Of a stretch of DNA of 32,703 bases, positions 14,176 through 21,745 are shown piece after piece. How positions within the stretch are numbered: the first letter of the stretch is position 1; each line of letters starts with the position of its first letter. The notes under the pieces are model-generated. The model was not told the origin of the DNA, did no database searches, and saw only the letters and a program-made list of their open reading frames with translations. Source of the DNA: a virus. The DNA is taken from positions 1-32,703 of the IMG/VR virus record IMGVR_UViG_3300032069_000037; one strand, given 5' to 3'. Made by a program: the position numbers and the translations under genes.

Positions 14176-14210
14176 AGTTTCACCCGGCTCCTTCGCTTGA
14201 CCGTTATTCG

Positions 14211-14633
14211 TTATGGAATTTTCCCCCTGCGTTTTCTACCTTTTTTTTCGACTGCTTGTTTGGCGGGTGATGATTTGGGTTCGGGTTTGGTTGGTGCAAC
14301 CTTGGTAGTTTCAAGTTTGTATTGATCCCGCCCCGTGATCGCCGTCTCCCTGACTACCTTGCATTTCACGCGGCCCGGTAACGCGCCCTTTTCAAGTAAA
14401 AATTTCAGGCTGCCTTGAACGGCTGCCGCGGCTGTCATCACCACTTCCTTCTTTCCCTCGCGCTCGATCTGGATTAGCGCGAACGTCTTGCCCTCGCCGA
14501 ATTTCGATGGGCGGATTTCGGCGTCCAATATGGTAATTTCCTTGTCCACCAGATAGCCAATTTTTACCTTGTCGCCTTCCATCTTCGGGGTTTTACCGCC
14601 CCAATATTCGGCGATGTCTTTTTCCGTTGCCAT
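14211..14633 (-). CDS. Hypothetical protein, possibly OB-fold
   Basis: A 140-residue protein, start ATG 14633 after AGGAGGT with six bases spacing. The centre is beta-rich (KVKIGYLVDKEITILDAEI, KTFALIQIEREGKKEVVMT, GRVKCKVVRETAITGRDQY), a strand order compatible with an OB-fold, and the C-terminus is a Lys/Pro-rich tail ending KKGRKRRGKIP. This build resembles single-strand DNA-binding proteins, but the tail is basic rather than acidic, so the suggestion is weak. No Cys cluster beyond one Cys. Confidence 0.6.
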   Translation of the reverse strand: MATEKDIAEYWGGKTPKMEGDKVKIGYLVDKEITILDAEIRPSKFGEGKTFALIQIEREGKKEVVMTAAAAVQGSLKFLLEKGALPGRVKCKVVRETAITGRDQYKLETTKVAPTKPEPKSSPAKQAVEKKGRKRRGKIP

Positions 14634-14647
14634 TTTTATACCTCCTT

Positions 14648-14881
14648 TTATTTTTTCATTGACGGGGCAAACTCGCCCGCCAAGAATTTTTTCACGATTT
14701 CGTCGCGCGCGATATTCAACATACCAAGCAAGGGTATTGGCAAAATATTTTTGAACCTCCATCTAAAGATGCCATCCGGGAGTACCTCAAGTGTAAACTG
14801 TCCAACAACAACTTCGCCCGGCTGAATCACTGCCGCCGGTGGTGCCACTTCTGTCGGTTTTCCCACTTTTGGTTTTTCCAT
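14648..14881 (-). CDS. Small hypothetical protein
   Basis: A 77-residue protein beginning MEKPKVGKPTEVAPPAAVIQ: a Pro-rich N-terminus, then a folded-looking part with FTLEVLPDGIFRWRFKN and a hydrophobic PIPLLGMLNIARDEIVKKFL helix. It lies in a row of four small genes between the connector and the island. Family unknown. GGAGG is not visible, but spacing to neighbours (3 and 14 bases) fits an operon. Confidence 0.55.
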   Translation of the reverse strand: MEKPKVGKPTEVAPPAAVIQPGEVVVGQFTLEVLPDGIFRWRFKNILPIPLLGMLNIARDEIVKKFLAGEFAPSMKK

Positions 14882-14884
14882 TTT

Positions 14885-15082
14885 TTATACTTCCTTCTTT
14901 TTTCGCACTTTTGTAAGAATTTCAAGCGGGTCTTGACCTTCATTTTCCAGCCGCACGATTTCAGTTAAGAGAGGCTCAAGATAATCGGAAACGCGCCGAT
15001 ATTTGCGGGTGCGCGATTTGATTATCAGCCCACCCCAAACCCCGTCGTCTATGTAAAGTTGATGCGCGCCCTTGCCCGGCAT
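14885..15082 (-). CDS. Small hypothetical protein
   Basis: A 65-residue basic protein, MPGKGAHQLYIDDGVWGGL, with a helical second half (VSDYLEPLLTEIVRLENEG). Its ATG follows the upstream TAA directly. Nothing in it is recognised. Confidence 0.55.
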   Translation of the reverse strand: MPGKGAHQLYIDDGVWGGLIIKSRTRKYRRVSDYLEPLLTEIVRLENEGQDPLEILTKVRKKKEV

Positions 15083-15454
15083 TTACTTCCCCCCCTTCCC
15101 CGTTTGAATTGGGAGTTTGATTCCGTAGTGCCGCTCAACCCACTCGCGCATCCATTCGGGCACCGGGGGTTCTGGTGCGCTACGTATCAAATAAACGAGG
15201 CATATTGCTGCCCCCTCATAGTAAGGGTCTTGGCTCGTCAAGGTGTAAACTATTTTTCGGACGGATGCGGTATTCTGCTTCAAGTCTGCATACGTCGGCT
15301 CTTTTGGTATCACGTCGGCAAATTTACCCATCACGCCGTCGAGCCACACGATAAAGGGAGCGTGGGATTTTGGCGGGGCAGGGGACGCGATTATCTTAAC
15401 CGCCCGGAACATCATCCTTATTTTTCCTTTAATGATCGGTAGATAGTTTTTCAT
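15083..15454 (-). CDS. Hypothetical protein of the head-neck region
   Basis: A 123-residue protein, MKNYLPIIKGKIRMMFRAV at its start, helical in the middle (ADLKQNTASVRKIVYTL, GAAICLVYLIRSAPEPP) and basic at the end. The ATG at 15454 was chosen over a GTG three codons upstream. It follows the connector gene by 12 bases and may be part of the head or neck, but no family is seen. Confidence 0.55.
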   Translation of the reverse strand: MKNYLPIIKGKIRMMFRAVKIIASPAPPKSHAPFIVWLDGVMGKFADVIPKEPTYADLKQNTASVRKIVYTLTSQDPYYEGAAICLVYLIRSAPEPPVPEWMREWVERHYGIKLPIQTGKGGK

Positions 15455-15466
15455 CGCACGCACCCG

Positions 15467-15805
15467 TCACGTTTCCTCATAATCCGTTGACAAGACGATT
15501 GCTTGTGCAGATACAAGATGCACCGCGGCCTCTGCAAGTTGTTTGTAATTGTTGAGCATGACATCGAACCCCTCCTCGTGTATCATGTCGAGCGCGTATT
15601 TTCCCGATTTGAGTACCGCCGACCACGCGAGGAACGCCGCGAGTTTGACTTTTGCGTCCTCGACTAATGCGGAGGTCGCGTCCGTCCGCTTGCGTGCATC
15701 AACCTCGTTGGTTGCCTGTGCGATGGCTTGCACTATGACGGCGGAACTGACCTCGTCCGTCCCCACATCGCCCAACTGCTTGCGAACTTCTTCTTCCGTT
15801 ACCAT
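15467..15805 (-). CDS. Head-tail connector (gp6/gp15-like adaptor)
   Basis: A 112-residue all-helical protein: MVTEEEVRKQLGDVGTDEV, then VIVQAIAQATNEVDARK, then a long AKVKLAAFLAWSAVLKSG helix. Helical bundles of this size directly after the major capsid gene are the usual adaptor that binds the portal ring. No sequence motif is diagnostic, so the assignment relies on position and helical content. Confidence 0.65.
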   Translation of the reverse strand: MVTEEEVRKQLGDVGTDEVSSAVIVQAIAQATNEVDARKRTDATSALVEDAKVKLAAFLAWSAVLKSGKYALDMIHEEGFDVMLNNYKQLAEAAVHLVSAQAIVLSTDYEET

Positions 15806-15843
15806 TTTTTTTTCCTTTCCTTTTCCCCGATGATCAAAATTTG

Positions 15844-15873
15844 GGGGCGGGTTGTTTGGCGTTTACCCGCCCC
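15844..15873 (-). terminator. Strong hairpin downstream of the capsid gene
   Basis: GGGGCGGGT (15844-15852) and ACCCGCCCC (15865-15873) form a perfect 9-bp GC-rich stem with a 12-base loop, 28 bases after the capsid stop. The sequence after it on the minus strand (CAAATTTTG) has only a short T-run. It may act as a partial terminator or as a block to 3' decay that keeps capsid mRNA in excess over the next genes. Confidence 0.6.
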
Positions 15874-15900
15874 GAACTTTTTGTTTTAACCGACGCTCAC

Positions 15901-16812
15901 TTACGCATGAACTCCGGTCAATTCACGACACGCATCCGCAAGAACCAATTTGGGTTGCAGCCACTGTCTGACCATGTACCCGGTGAAGCCTGCTGGCGCG
16001 TGGCGGTATTGCTCCGCCTCGGTCGGCCCCTCACCCAATACAATGCTCGGCGCCGAAGAATCGACGACGTAACACACAGTGTTCGTCAGCGCGGCGTCAA
16101 CGACCAACGCCATCGTCGGGAACATCGGCAAAGCGATTGACTCGCCCACCTTGACCATTCCCGCCTGCACGCTCTTCTGAACGTGGGTGTTTCCGATGAA
16201 GTCAGCCCAGACCAACGGGTGCATAGCGATTTTGTCCGGTTCGTATCCGAGTGCCTCAATTGCCGCAACTGCCGCACCGATGTCGTCGAACGGGTTGTTG
16301 TCGCTCACGCCACTTGTCTTTGATCCCCAGTCAGCGCCCGTCAAATCGGTTATGTCCTTCAGCACGGTGGAGATTTGGGAGTTCTCCATCTTGCCGAGCA
16401 CCTTCGCCGAATTTTGCGTTGCCAGTCTGACTATTGCGTGTTGCGCCCTCTTTGCAGCCTCGTCCGAGAATGCAATGTGGTCAATGTTCTTCCAGAGGTC
16501 GAAAGGAACGCGCTCATACGCGTCCGCCTTCAATTCGGCCTCGACAAGCGGTGGCACTTTCTCGCTACCTGTCCTCAGTGTTGCGACATCAACATTCCCT
16601 GTCAATGTCTCCATTGGGATAACGCGGCAAAGGGCGCGAAGTTTCTGGGCGGCTGTCGCAAATCCGAGCACCTCGTCGAGAACAACTTGTGCCTCGATTG
16701 TCGAGATGTCTTCGGGCGTTACGAGTTGGGCCTCCCTGAAACTACCGTCCTCAACGCGGGTGGCATAGAATTTACCGTCGACTGGGTTTCTTGCTACACA
16801 AACTCTGCTCAT
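15901..16812 (-). CDS. Major capsid protein, HK97 fold
   Basis: A 303-residue protein with the order of HK97-fold capsid subunits: an N-terminal segment, then RVIPMETLTGNVDVATL, VPFDLWKNIDHIAFSDEAAK, a spine-helix region (AQHAIVRLATQNSAKVLG), AVAAIEALGYEPDKIAMHP, and a C-terminal VVDSSAPSIVLGEGPTEAEQ that fits the A-domain. The N-terminus is short, with no long delta domain, so scaffolding may come from the protease fusion upstream. GGTGAGGTG precedes the ATG by seven bases. It is followed by a strong hairpin. Confidence 0.87.
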   Translation of the reverse strand: MSRVCVARNPVDGKFYATRVEDGSFREAQLVTPEDISTIEAQVVLDEVLGFATAAQKLRALCRVIPMETLTGNVDVATLRTGSEKVPPLVEAELKADAYERVPFDLWKNIDHIAFSDEAAKRAQHAIVRLATQNSAKVLGKMENSQISTVLKDITDLTGADWGSKTSGVSDNNPFDDIGAAVAAIEALGYEPDKIAMHPLVWADFIGNTHVQKSVQAGMVKVGESIALPMFPTMALVVDAALTNTVCYVVDSSAPSIVLGEGPTEAEQYRHAPAGFTGYMVRQWLQPKLVLADACRELTGVHA

Positions 16813-16814
16813 GT

Positions 16815-17216
16815 TTAGCACCTCACCCTAACGGCAATCGTTGTGTCCCCGCTCGCTGCATCCTCGTTGGCGATTCCGACTATGGCGTAGACATCAGTTA
16901 TGGCTCCATCCCATTGCGTCACTGACCCGGCAGTCGAACTGATTACCACGGCACGGCCTTTCGAGATGGCGCCCGTCGCTTTCTTGACCTTGACTATACC
17001 TGAAAACAACGCCTTTATGGTGTGCGTTGTTTCTTCGGAGTAGTCATGGTCTTCGAGAGCGATCATGAACGGGCCTTTGTTGCCTGCGTCTGCCTGCTCG
17101 AATCCTGCTCCGCCGATGTCGTTGATGACTTCTCCTGCGGCGATGTCCTCGTCGGTGTCCACGTCGACTTTCTCGACGCTGAACGCATGGGTCTTAATTA
17201 TATCTCCTGCTGCCAT
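16815..17216 (-). CDS. Capsid decoration protein (DUF2190-like)
   Basis: A 133-residue beta-rich protein, MAAGDIIKTHAFSVEKVDV. The pattern KGPFMIALEDHDYSEETTH, then GIVKVKKATGAISKGRAV and a late YAIVGIANEDAASGDTTI, is that of the DUF2190-type head decoration family, which trimerises on the capsid surface. It sits between the protease and the capsid gene, as expected. GGTGA lies five bases before the chosen ATG. Confidence 0.75.
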   Translation of the reverse strand: MAAGDIIKTHAFSVEKVDVDTDEDIAAGEVINDIGGAGFEQADAGNKGPFMIALEDHDYSEETTHTIKALFSGIVKVKKATGAISKGRAVVISSTAGSVTQWDGAITDVYAIVGIANEDAASGDTTIAVRVRC

Positions 17217-17221
17217 GCCAA

Positions 17222-18733
17222 TCACCCTACGATTTTACCGCCGTCGCTTGCCATCCTGTCTCGCCGGTATCCAAACAGCCGAACGCGCGTGTCCTCGATT
17301 TTGGTAGCCGCTTCCCCGGCCTTCGCCTTCGGGTTTGGCTCATCGAGTTTTGCCTTTATCTCGGTCTGCGCCTTCGTCAGTGCCTCGACCTGTTTGTCCA
17401 ATTCGGCAATCCTGCTTTGTCCCTTCTCAAGTTCTGCAATGCGTTTCTCTGCTTCCGTTATTTTTTCCAATTTATCTCCCTCTTCCTTGTTTGTTTTGAA
17501 CTCTGGTGCCTCCTTGTCGAACTGGCGGTAGTGGGCGGCCAGATGTTCATAGACCTTTCGTTTATCATCGCGTGGAAGGTCTATACCACCTCGGGCGCCG
17601 AGCAATACCGCCATCGCTGCCGCGACGCCCCTCCAAACGACCTTGAGAGTGCCGCCAATCATCTTGTGATGCGGCAACTTGCGCAAATTTTTATCTGATG
17701 ACTTGTCGGGATAATCGGGATCAATCCAAGCGAACGCCGCGTCGGGGAGGTCGTTAGTCTCCGCCGCCGTCAAATCCCACGACGTGTCTTCGGGCGCCAA
17801 CGCCTGCGCTGCCCGTTGCTTGGCCAATTCTGCGGTCAATCGACGGGAGAAATTAGACCACAAAATATCATCTGGAGAAGTCCCCGAAAAAGCCCCTGTG
17901 ATTGTAATAGTTGTAGTTTGGGGGTTTGGAGTGCTGATGATTTGGAGTGGTGGGACGGAGGTATTTGTCGATGCGATAATCTTTGCGGGCCAAACCTCGT
18001 GATGGCCATTCACTTCCTCCACCTTGGCGCGCGGATAAGCGGGCGAATCGACAAGACCGACCGCATCGAACTCAAAGTCCTCTATTACCTCGTGGCCGGT
18101 GTGATCTAAAATATGCGCGTCTGGTTCCTTGGTGGTGTCGGCGCCGCATACCGAACATGATATCTTTTTGGCGACAAACTCGACCGAAACGGCCTTCCAA
18201 TCCCCTGCGACGATGTGCTTCCACGTTCCTTCGTTTGTTATCTTTGCGAGTCCATAGAGCCGCCCATCTTCTTTAAGATAATCAGTAAACACGCCGACTT
18301 CTGATCCCTCCGGGGCGCCGTGACCAATCATCAGGGGTTTGCCAATAAGCGACTTTGCGGCCCGCTCAAGTGCCGCGTCCGTCACCTGCCAGTTGTTTCC
18401 GCAGACGCTCGTGTCGATGAGGTAAATGCGGGCGTAGTGATCCTTATCAGCGTCAGCAAAAATGGAGGCATTATAAACAAGCCTGCCCTCAAATCCCTCT
18501 TCAACAAGCACCAACTGGCATCGGCAGTTCGGGTGCAACGGCGGCCTCATGACTAAATCCGCGTCGTATGTCTCGCCGTCTAATTCCATGCACTCATTGC
18601 AGGCGTCCTGTTCTGCCGTCCAACGCAACCTGAGTCCCATCTCACCCGCGGCGCTCACCGTGCCGAAGTTATCCGAATCCGTAGATAGCGTCGTAGCGAG
18701 AAGGTCGAGACGCGCGGGGATATCTTCCATCAT
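17222..18733 (-). CDS. MuF C-terminal domain, prohead protease and scaffold fusion
   Basis: A 503-residue head-maturation protein. Residues 35-75 are the C-terminal metal site of MuF-like head proteins (DACNECMEL ... PPLHPNCRCQL). Residues about 95-240 look like a prohead serine protease: GHG with H138 and WKAVSVEF with S183 as candidate catalytic residues; an inserted C193/C196/H207/H211 cluster probably binds zinc. Residues about 315-412 form a helical module often joined to such proteases (LPHHKMIGGTLKVVWRGVAA, VYEHLAAHYRQFDKE). Residues 418-465 are a coiled coil that may serve as scaffold. It overlaps the gene with the rest of the MuF part by four bases. Confidence 0.78.
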   Translation of the reverse strand: MMEDIPARLDLLATTLSTDSDNFGTVSAAGEMGLRLRWTAEQDACNECMELDGETYDADLVMRPPLHPNCRCQLVLVEEGFEGRLVYNASIFADADKDHYARIYLIDTSVCGNNWQVTDAALERAAKSLIGKPLMIGHGAPEGSEVGVFTDYLKEDGRLYGLAKITNEGTWKHIVAGDWKAVSVEFVAKKISCSVCGADTTKEPDAHILDHTGHEVIEDFEFDAVGLVDSPAYPRAKVEEVNGHHEVWPAKIIASTNTSVPPLQIISTPNPQTTTITITGAFSGTSPDDILWSNFSRRLTAELAKQRAAQALAPEDTSWDLTAAETNDLPDAAFAWIDPDYPDKSSDKNLRKLPHHKMIGGTLKVVWRGVAAAMAVLLGARGGIDLPRDDKRKVYEHLAAHYRQFDKEAPEFKTNKEEGDKLEKITEAEKRIAELEKGQSRIAELDKQVEALTKAQTEIKAKLDEPNPKAKAGEAATKIEDTRVRLFGYRRDRMASDGGKIVG

Positions 18734-19179
18734 TCCACCCCCGCCAGCGCGTCCTCGACTATCTTCTTGAAATCAGCCAGATACTTATCAGACATGCGCT
18801 TTATTTCTGCCCTGTCGGAGTCCCTCATCGTCGGGGGGGTCTTCACGCCCGCCCCACTGATTTCTCTTTCCTTTCCCTGCAAAAACGTCGCAACCAACGC
18901 GGAATTTATGAGGTTCGCGCCATCTGTTATCACCTCGGTCATTATCGCGTCCCTCGCCATCCCCGCGACATTAAGTTCTTTGGCCCGTGCAACAAGATGG
19001 CGAAGCATCCGCGCAAGGGTGGCATCCATCGAGGACATTTCCCTTAATGACTTGAATTTGCGCAATGGGTGTCCTTGTGCGCGGCATCTTCCCCGTTGTA
19101 GATGGCGCCTTATGCTCGTCACGGCCTTCCCGCAACCGCCACATATTGTCTTGGCGCCGCCTGTGTTGGGATACGTCAT
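18730..19179 (-). CDS. MuF-like head protein, N-terminal part with zinc finger
   Basis: A 149-residue protein between portal and protease. The N-terminus has a CGGCGKAVTSIRRHLQRGRC zinc-finger-like cluster, unusual for a head protein; the rest is helical (MDATLARMLRHLVARAKEL, KYLADFKKIVEDALAGVE). MuF-like proteins normally have a helical part followed by the Cys/His site, and here that site begins the next gene, so the ancestral protein appears split. The overlap ATGATG couples the two. The role in DNA ejection or head assembly is inferred from gene order. Confidence 0.65.
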   Translation of the reverse strand: MTYPNTGGAKTICGGCGKAVTSIRRHLQRGRCRAQGHPLRKFKSLREMSSMDATLARMLRHLVARAKELNVAGMARDAIMTEVITDGANLINSALVATFLQGKEREISGAGVKTPPTMRDSDRAEIKRMSDKYLADFKKIVEDALAGVE

Positions 19180-20384
19180 TTTTTTGTCTCCAGCGGTTTC
19201 AGGTGCAGAAGTGCGCGCCCCTCGGCCTTTTCAATAATGGGCACCGGCAAATTCATGAGCGTGGCGACAGTTGCGGCCATCTCGTGAAAGTCCTCGACCT
19301 TTATCGGATTCCAGACGTGCTTAACCAAGACGGGCAATTCATCGTTGGGTTTGAGTTTAAGTTCCTCCCGCACGATAAGATCGTAGAACTGCCGCTCGAC
19401 TTCGCGTTTCAAGTATCGTTGCTCCTTTGCTATCACCGAGTCGAAAAAGCCAGTCATTATTATCTCGGCGGTGGCGCGGTTGATTTCCTCGGTGCGGGCA
19501 AAAAGCAATTTCGGCACGCAGAAGTGACCCATTATTTCGTCATTTACCTCTTTTAAGAGTCCGCTCAGGATGTCGCGGCTTGGGGTTAGGTTCCAGATTT
19601 CGCTCTCGATTTTTTGTGTGGTGATAAGATGTTTGCCCGGCTTTATTGCCGCCTTCAAATCAGAAAGCGCCTTTGTTGCCGCCGTCGTATCAAGTCCGCT
19701 GACATCAACCGTGTGCTTCCCGATTGGCGCCCAGAGCAGGCGGGAGGTCTTTTCGATTGCTTCCAGCAAGGCCCGGCGCGTCTTGATGGTAGTGAGAATA
19801 GGTTCGATGTCGCTCAAGCCTTCGTAATCGGCCTCTATCGGATTGTTGATGAAATAAAGAATTTCGTCGGGGCTATATTCGCCCGTTCCGTATTTGAACC
19901 CCGTCAGTTGCCCGGTATCGCGGTTCTTTGTAGGGTTAAGTTTGTCGGATTGGAGCGGATCAAGCCGAACGATATCCTTGCCCCTGCTGCGAACTATTTC
20001 AAAACCCACCTTGCCGTAAATCCGCTTCTTGATAATCGTGACCTGAAGAATCCAGTCCATGTTGACAAGTTTGTTTATCGCATCCACTTTTTCCTTGACG
20101 ACAGCGTATTTTTTGAGTTGGGCCTCCGACATCTCGCCGACTGGTTCGAGTTGCGTTTCGAAGCCCTTTGAGGCAGCGACCCAAGCAATCATATCAACAC
20201 AGGCGCGGGTCAGAGAGTCGCGGCGATACTCGCGGTAGTATTCGTTCATGTTATCGTAGCGGGTCGAGGTGGTTTCGGTTTCTGCCCCCCACGGCCACGA
20301 AGCAGAGCGCGAAAGCGGCAGTTGAACCCCGCATTTTGGAGCGCGCGAAAACGCATGCCGAATCCGCGAGGCCACCGACGCCAT
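19176..20384 (-). CDS. Portal protein
   Basis: A 402-residue protein of the portal family. Diagnostic features are YYREYRRDSLTRACVDMIAW, the wing region with YGKVGFEIVRSRGKDIVRL, YGTGEYSPDEILYFINNP, then LLKEVNDEIMGHFCVPKLLF and a helical stem near RATAEIIMTGFFDSVIAKEQ. The dodecameric ring at the capsid vertex is where the terminase docks. It starts two bases after the stop of a small gene and overlaps the MuF part by four bases. Confidence 0.9.
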   Translation of the reverse strand: MASVASRIRHAFSRAPKCGVQLPLSRSASWPWGAETETTSTRYDNMNEYYREYRRDSLTRACVDMIAWVAASKGFETQLEPVGEMSEAQLKKYAVVKEKVDAINKLVNMDWILQVTIIKKRIYGKVGFEIVRSRGKDIVRLDPLQSDKLNPTKNRDTGQLTGFKYGTGEYSPDEILYFINNPIEADYEGLSDIEPILTTIKTRRALLEAIEKTSRLLWAPIGKHTVDVSGLDTTAATKALSDLKAAIKPGKHLITTQKIESEIWNLTPSRDILSGLLKEVNDEIMGHFCVPKLLFARTEEINRATAEIIMTGFFDSVIAKEQRYLKREVERQFYDLIVREELKLKPNDELPVLVKHVWNPIKVEDFHEMAATVATLMNLPVPIIEKAEGRALLHLKPLETKK

Positions 20385-20385
20385 C

Positions 20386-20520
20386 CTAATCCCGCCCCCT
20401 CGGTTCCCGCCTTGCCTTGCCTAAAACAGTGATACCCGGACGCTCAAGCGGATCGGCGTCGGGGTCGAATGATGTCGAAAGGATGGGCTGTGGTTTTATT
20501 TCTTTCTTTTCTTTGGGCAT
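20386..20520 (-). CDS. Small hypothetical protein before the portal
   Basis: A 44-residue, charged, Pro-rich protein (MPKEKKEIKPQPILSTSF, ending ARREPRGRD), probably disordered. It precedes the portal with one base between stop and ATG. The frame is open from a single ATG; no strong ribosome site is seen. It may be a short leader gene. Confidence 0.45.
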   Translation of the reverse strand: MPKEKKEIKPQPILSTSFDPDADPLERPGITVLGKARREPRGRD

Positions 20521-20569
20521 TCGGTCGCGCTCCAACAAAGGGTTTAATAGCGGTTTTTAAGGGGGTTTT

Positions 20570-20881
20570 TTACCCTGCGGGCGGGGGCAAGTCCAAACGC
20601 ACTAAAACGGGGGCGGGGCACTTTACGTAGGGAACCTCAAATCTGTTAAACAACTCCTCGACGGCTCGCGCGTTCTTACGGCTGGTGACAAACACTGATT
20701 GAATAATATCGTGGTGAGGAATTCCGGGGTAACTGTATTTTTTCCGCCCCGCCCCACCATATTCGTCCCTCTTTATCCTGACCTCACTGTATCCGTGCAG
20801 GTGATCATAGAGCGTGCGGGGGTTGCAGCGGGCGCCTTTTGTGCGGTAGACAAATAGGATTAATTTTTTGTTTTCAGCCAT
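20570..20881 (-). CDS. Hypothetical protein, first gene of the late operon
   Basis: A 103-residue protein, MAENKKLILFVYRTKGARC, with a beta strand start, a middle part rich in Tyr/Arg and HHDIIQSVFVTSRKNARAVEE, and a Pro-rich end. GGGGTGA lies four bases before the ATG. It faces the plus-strand repressor across a 160-bp control region. The family is not recognised; a regulatory role is possible from position. Confidence 0.6.
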   Translation of the reverse strand: MAENKKLILFVYRTKGARCNPRTLYDHLHGYSEVRIKRDEYGGAGRKKYSYPGIPHHDIIQSVFVTSRKNARAVEELFNRFEVPYVKCPAPVLVRLDLPPPAG

Positions 20882-21041
20882 CGCTTCACCCCAACCTATG
20901 TGCTGATTTTTTACACTTTGAGGGCGAGTCGGTTATTTTACCCCTATTTAGTATTGTTGGTATGTAGTTAAATAGTTTTGTTGATGTGTGGTAAACTATT
21001 TAAAAGGCGGAAAATAATGGAATGCAGAGGAGGATAAACAA
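20882..21041. promoter_or_regulatory. Divergent control region between late and early arms
   Basis: Toward the plus strand, ATTTAAAAGG at 20998-21007 is a TATA element, and GAGGAGG at 21027-21033 is the ribosome site of the repressor gene. Toward the minus strand, CTAAATAGG and GTGTAAAAAAT are the two candidate TATA elements for the late operon. A tandem 24-bp repeat lies between them, over the plus-strand TATA upstream edge. Confidence 0.65.
20952..20999 (+). repeat. Tandem 24-bp direct repeat, candidate repressor operator
   Basis: Positions 20952-20975 and 20976-20999 match at 17 of 24 bases without a gap; the core shared is TGTTG-n-T-n-TGT-n-GT-n-AA. Direct tandem sites abutting a TATA element are what a ribbon-helix-helix repressor would bind, and such a gene starts 43 bases further on. 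Confidence 0.55.
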
Positions 21042-21203
21042 ATGGGGACTATCAACGTGGAGATTCCCGACGAGTTACATCATCGCTTTAGAAAAAAGAT
21101 TGTCGATGTGTATGGTGGGAAAAAAGGGGATATGCGAAAGGCCGTGGTAGAGGCGCTTGAGGATTGGGTAAAGAAGAAAAACGCAGGAGATCGGCCCCTG
21201 TGA
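21042..21203 (+). CDS. Ribbon-helix-helix transcription regulator
   Basis: A 53-residue protein with the ribbon strand TINVEIPDELHHRF, a loop KIVDVYGGKKGDMR and the second helix KAVVEALEDWVKKK. This is the Arc/MetJ/CopG layout; such proteins dimerise and bind DNA through the paired strands. First gene of the rightward arm, directly behind a tandem repeat that could be its operator, so an autorepressor that also controls the divergent late promoter is likely. GAGGAGG eight bases upstream fixes the start. Confidence 0.75.
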   Translation: MGTINVEIPDELHHRFRKKIVDVYGGKKGDMRKAVVEALEDWVKKKNAGDRPL

Positions 21204-21481
21204 GCCGCATCATAAATAAATTGCAGAAAAACCACGCGGCGTTGAACAAAGCGCTGGGGTCAAGGCCGGGAAGTTGGGTTTGGAAACAACAACAAGCGAG
21301 AAAGAAAACAGGGGAAACGATCCCCACGCAGGAGTTCGGGAAACGGGCGTGGACTTGGAAAAATCTGAAGTTGGGATGGCATGAGATTAGCATACGAACA
21401 AAAATAAAGGTAATTTTCCTTCTTGGTGGGATAATTGGGTTTTTTGCATTTGCCGTTTGGTGGATTATTTTCTGGATTTAA
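21200..21481 (+). CDS. Basic protein with a C-terminal membrane anchor
   Basis: A 93-residue protein beginning with GTG that overlaps the TGA of the repressor gene (GTGA). GGAGA lies about nine bases before it. The first 65 residues are basic and hydrophilic (KLQKNHAALNKALGSRPGS); the last 25 form one membrane helix (VIFLLGGIIGFFAFAVWWII). A longer form from TTG at 21164 is possible but would overlap the repressor by 40 bases. Function unknown. Confidence 0.6.
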   Translation: MSRIINKLQKNHAALNKALGSRPGSWVWKQQQARKKTGETIPTQEFGKRAWTWKNLKLGWHEISIRTKIKVIFLLGGIIGFFAFAVWWIIFWI

Positions 21482-21508
21482 ACCTTTCCGATCCAACCCA
21501 TGCACCGA

Positions 21509-21524
21509 CAGGTATATATACCTG
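21509..21524. promoter_or_regulatory. 16-bp perfect palindrome containing a TATA element
   Basis: CAGGTATATATACCTG is a perfect palindrome. It holds a strong TATA sequence and is followed by a second TATA-like AGTATATAGG at 21527-21536. The next gene starts at 21562. A dimeric regulator bound here would block the TATA-binding protein, so promoter and operator appear to coincide. Confidence 0.65.
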
Positions 21525-21561
21525 CAAGTATATAGGTTAGGTTAGAAAGGGGGTGTTTGGA

Positions 21562-21720
21562 ATGGAACAAAAATTAGAAACGGAAGAGCCAAAATGCCCG
21601 GAGTGCGGGGCGCGGCTCAAGACGGTTTTCTGCACGGCAGTCGATGAGGAAGGAACCGAAATTGATTATGAGGGCGAGGTGTGCCCGTTTGGGTGCAGGC
21701 CAGATGCGGATTATTCTTGA
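21562..21720 (+). CDS. Small acidic zinc-ribbon protein
   Basis: A 52-residue acidic protein with KCPECGARLKTVF and later VCPFGCRPD, so a two-knuckle zinc ribbon (CxxC and CxxxC). It stands right behind a palindromic TATA promoter. AAGGGGGTG lies about six to eight bases before the ATG. It could be a protein-protein adaptor; the family is unknown. Confidence 0.65.
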   Translation: MEQKLETEEPKCPECGARLKTVFCTAVDEEGTEIDYEGEVCPFGCRPDADYS

Positions 21721-21745
21721 AAAATTTGAAGGAGAAGTAATATAA

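Noticed and set aside
14211-14762. Longer start for the OB-like protein
   Set aside because: The ATG at 14633 has a perfect AGGAGGT; the longer form covers the neighbouring gene at 14648-14881.
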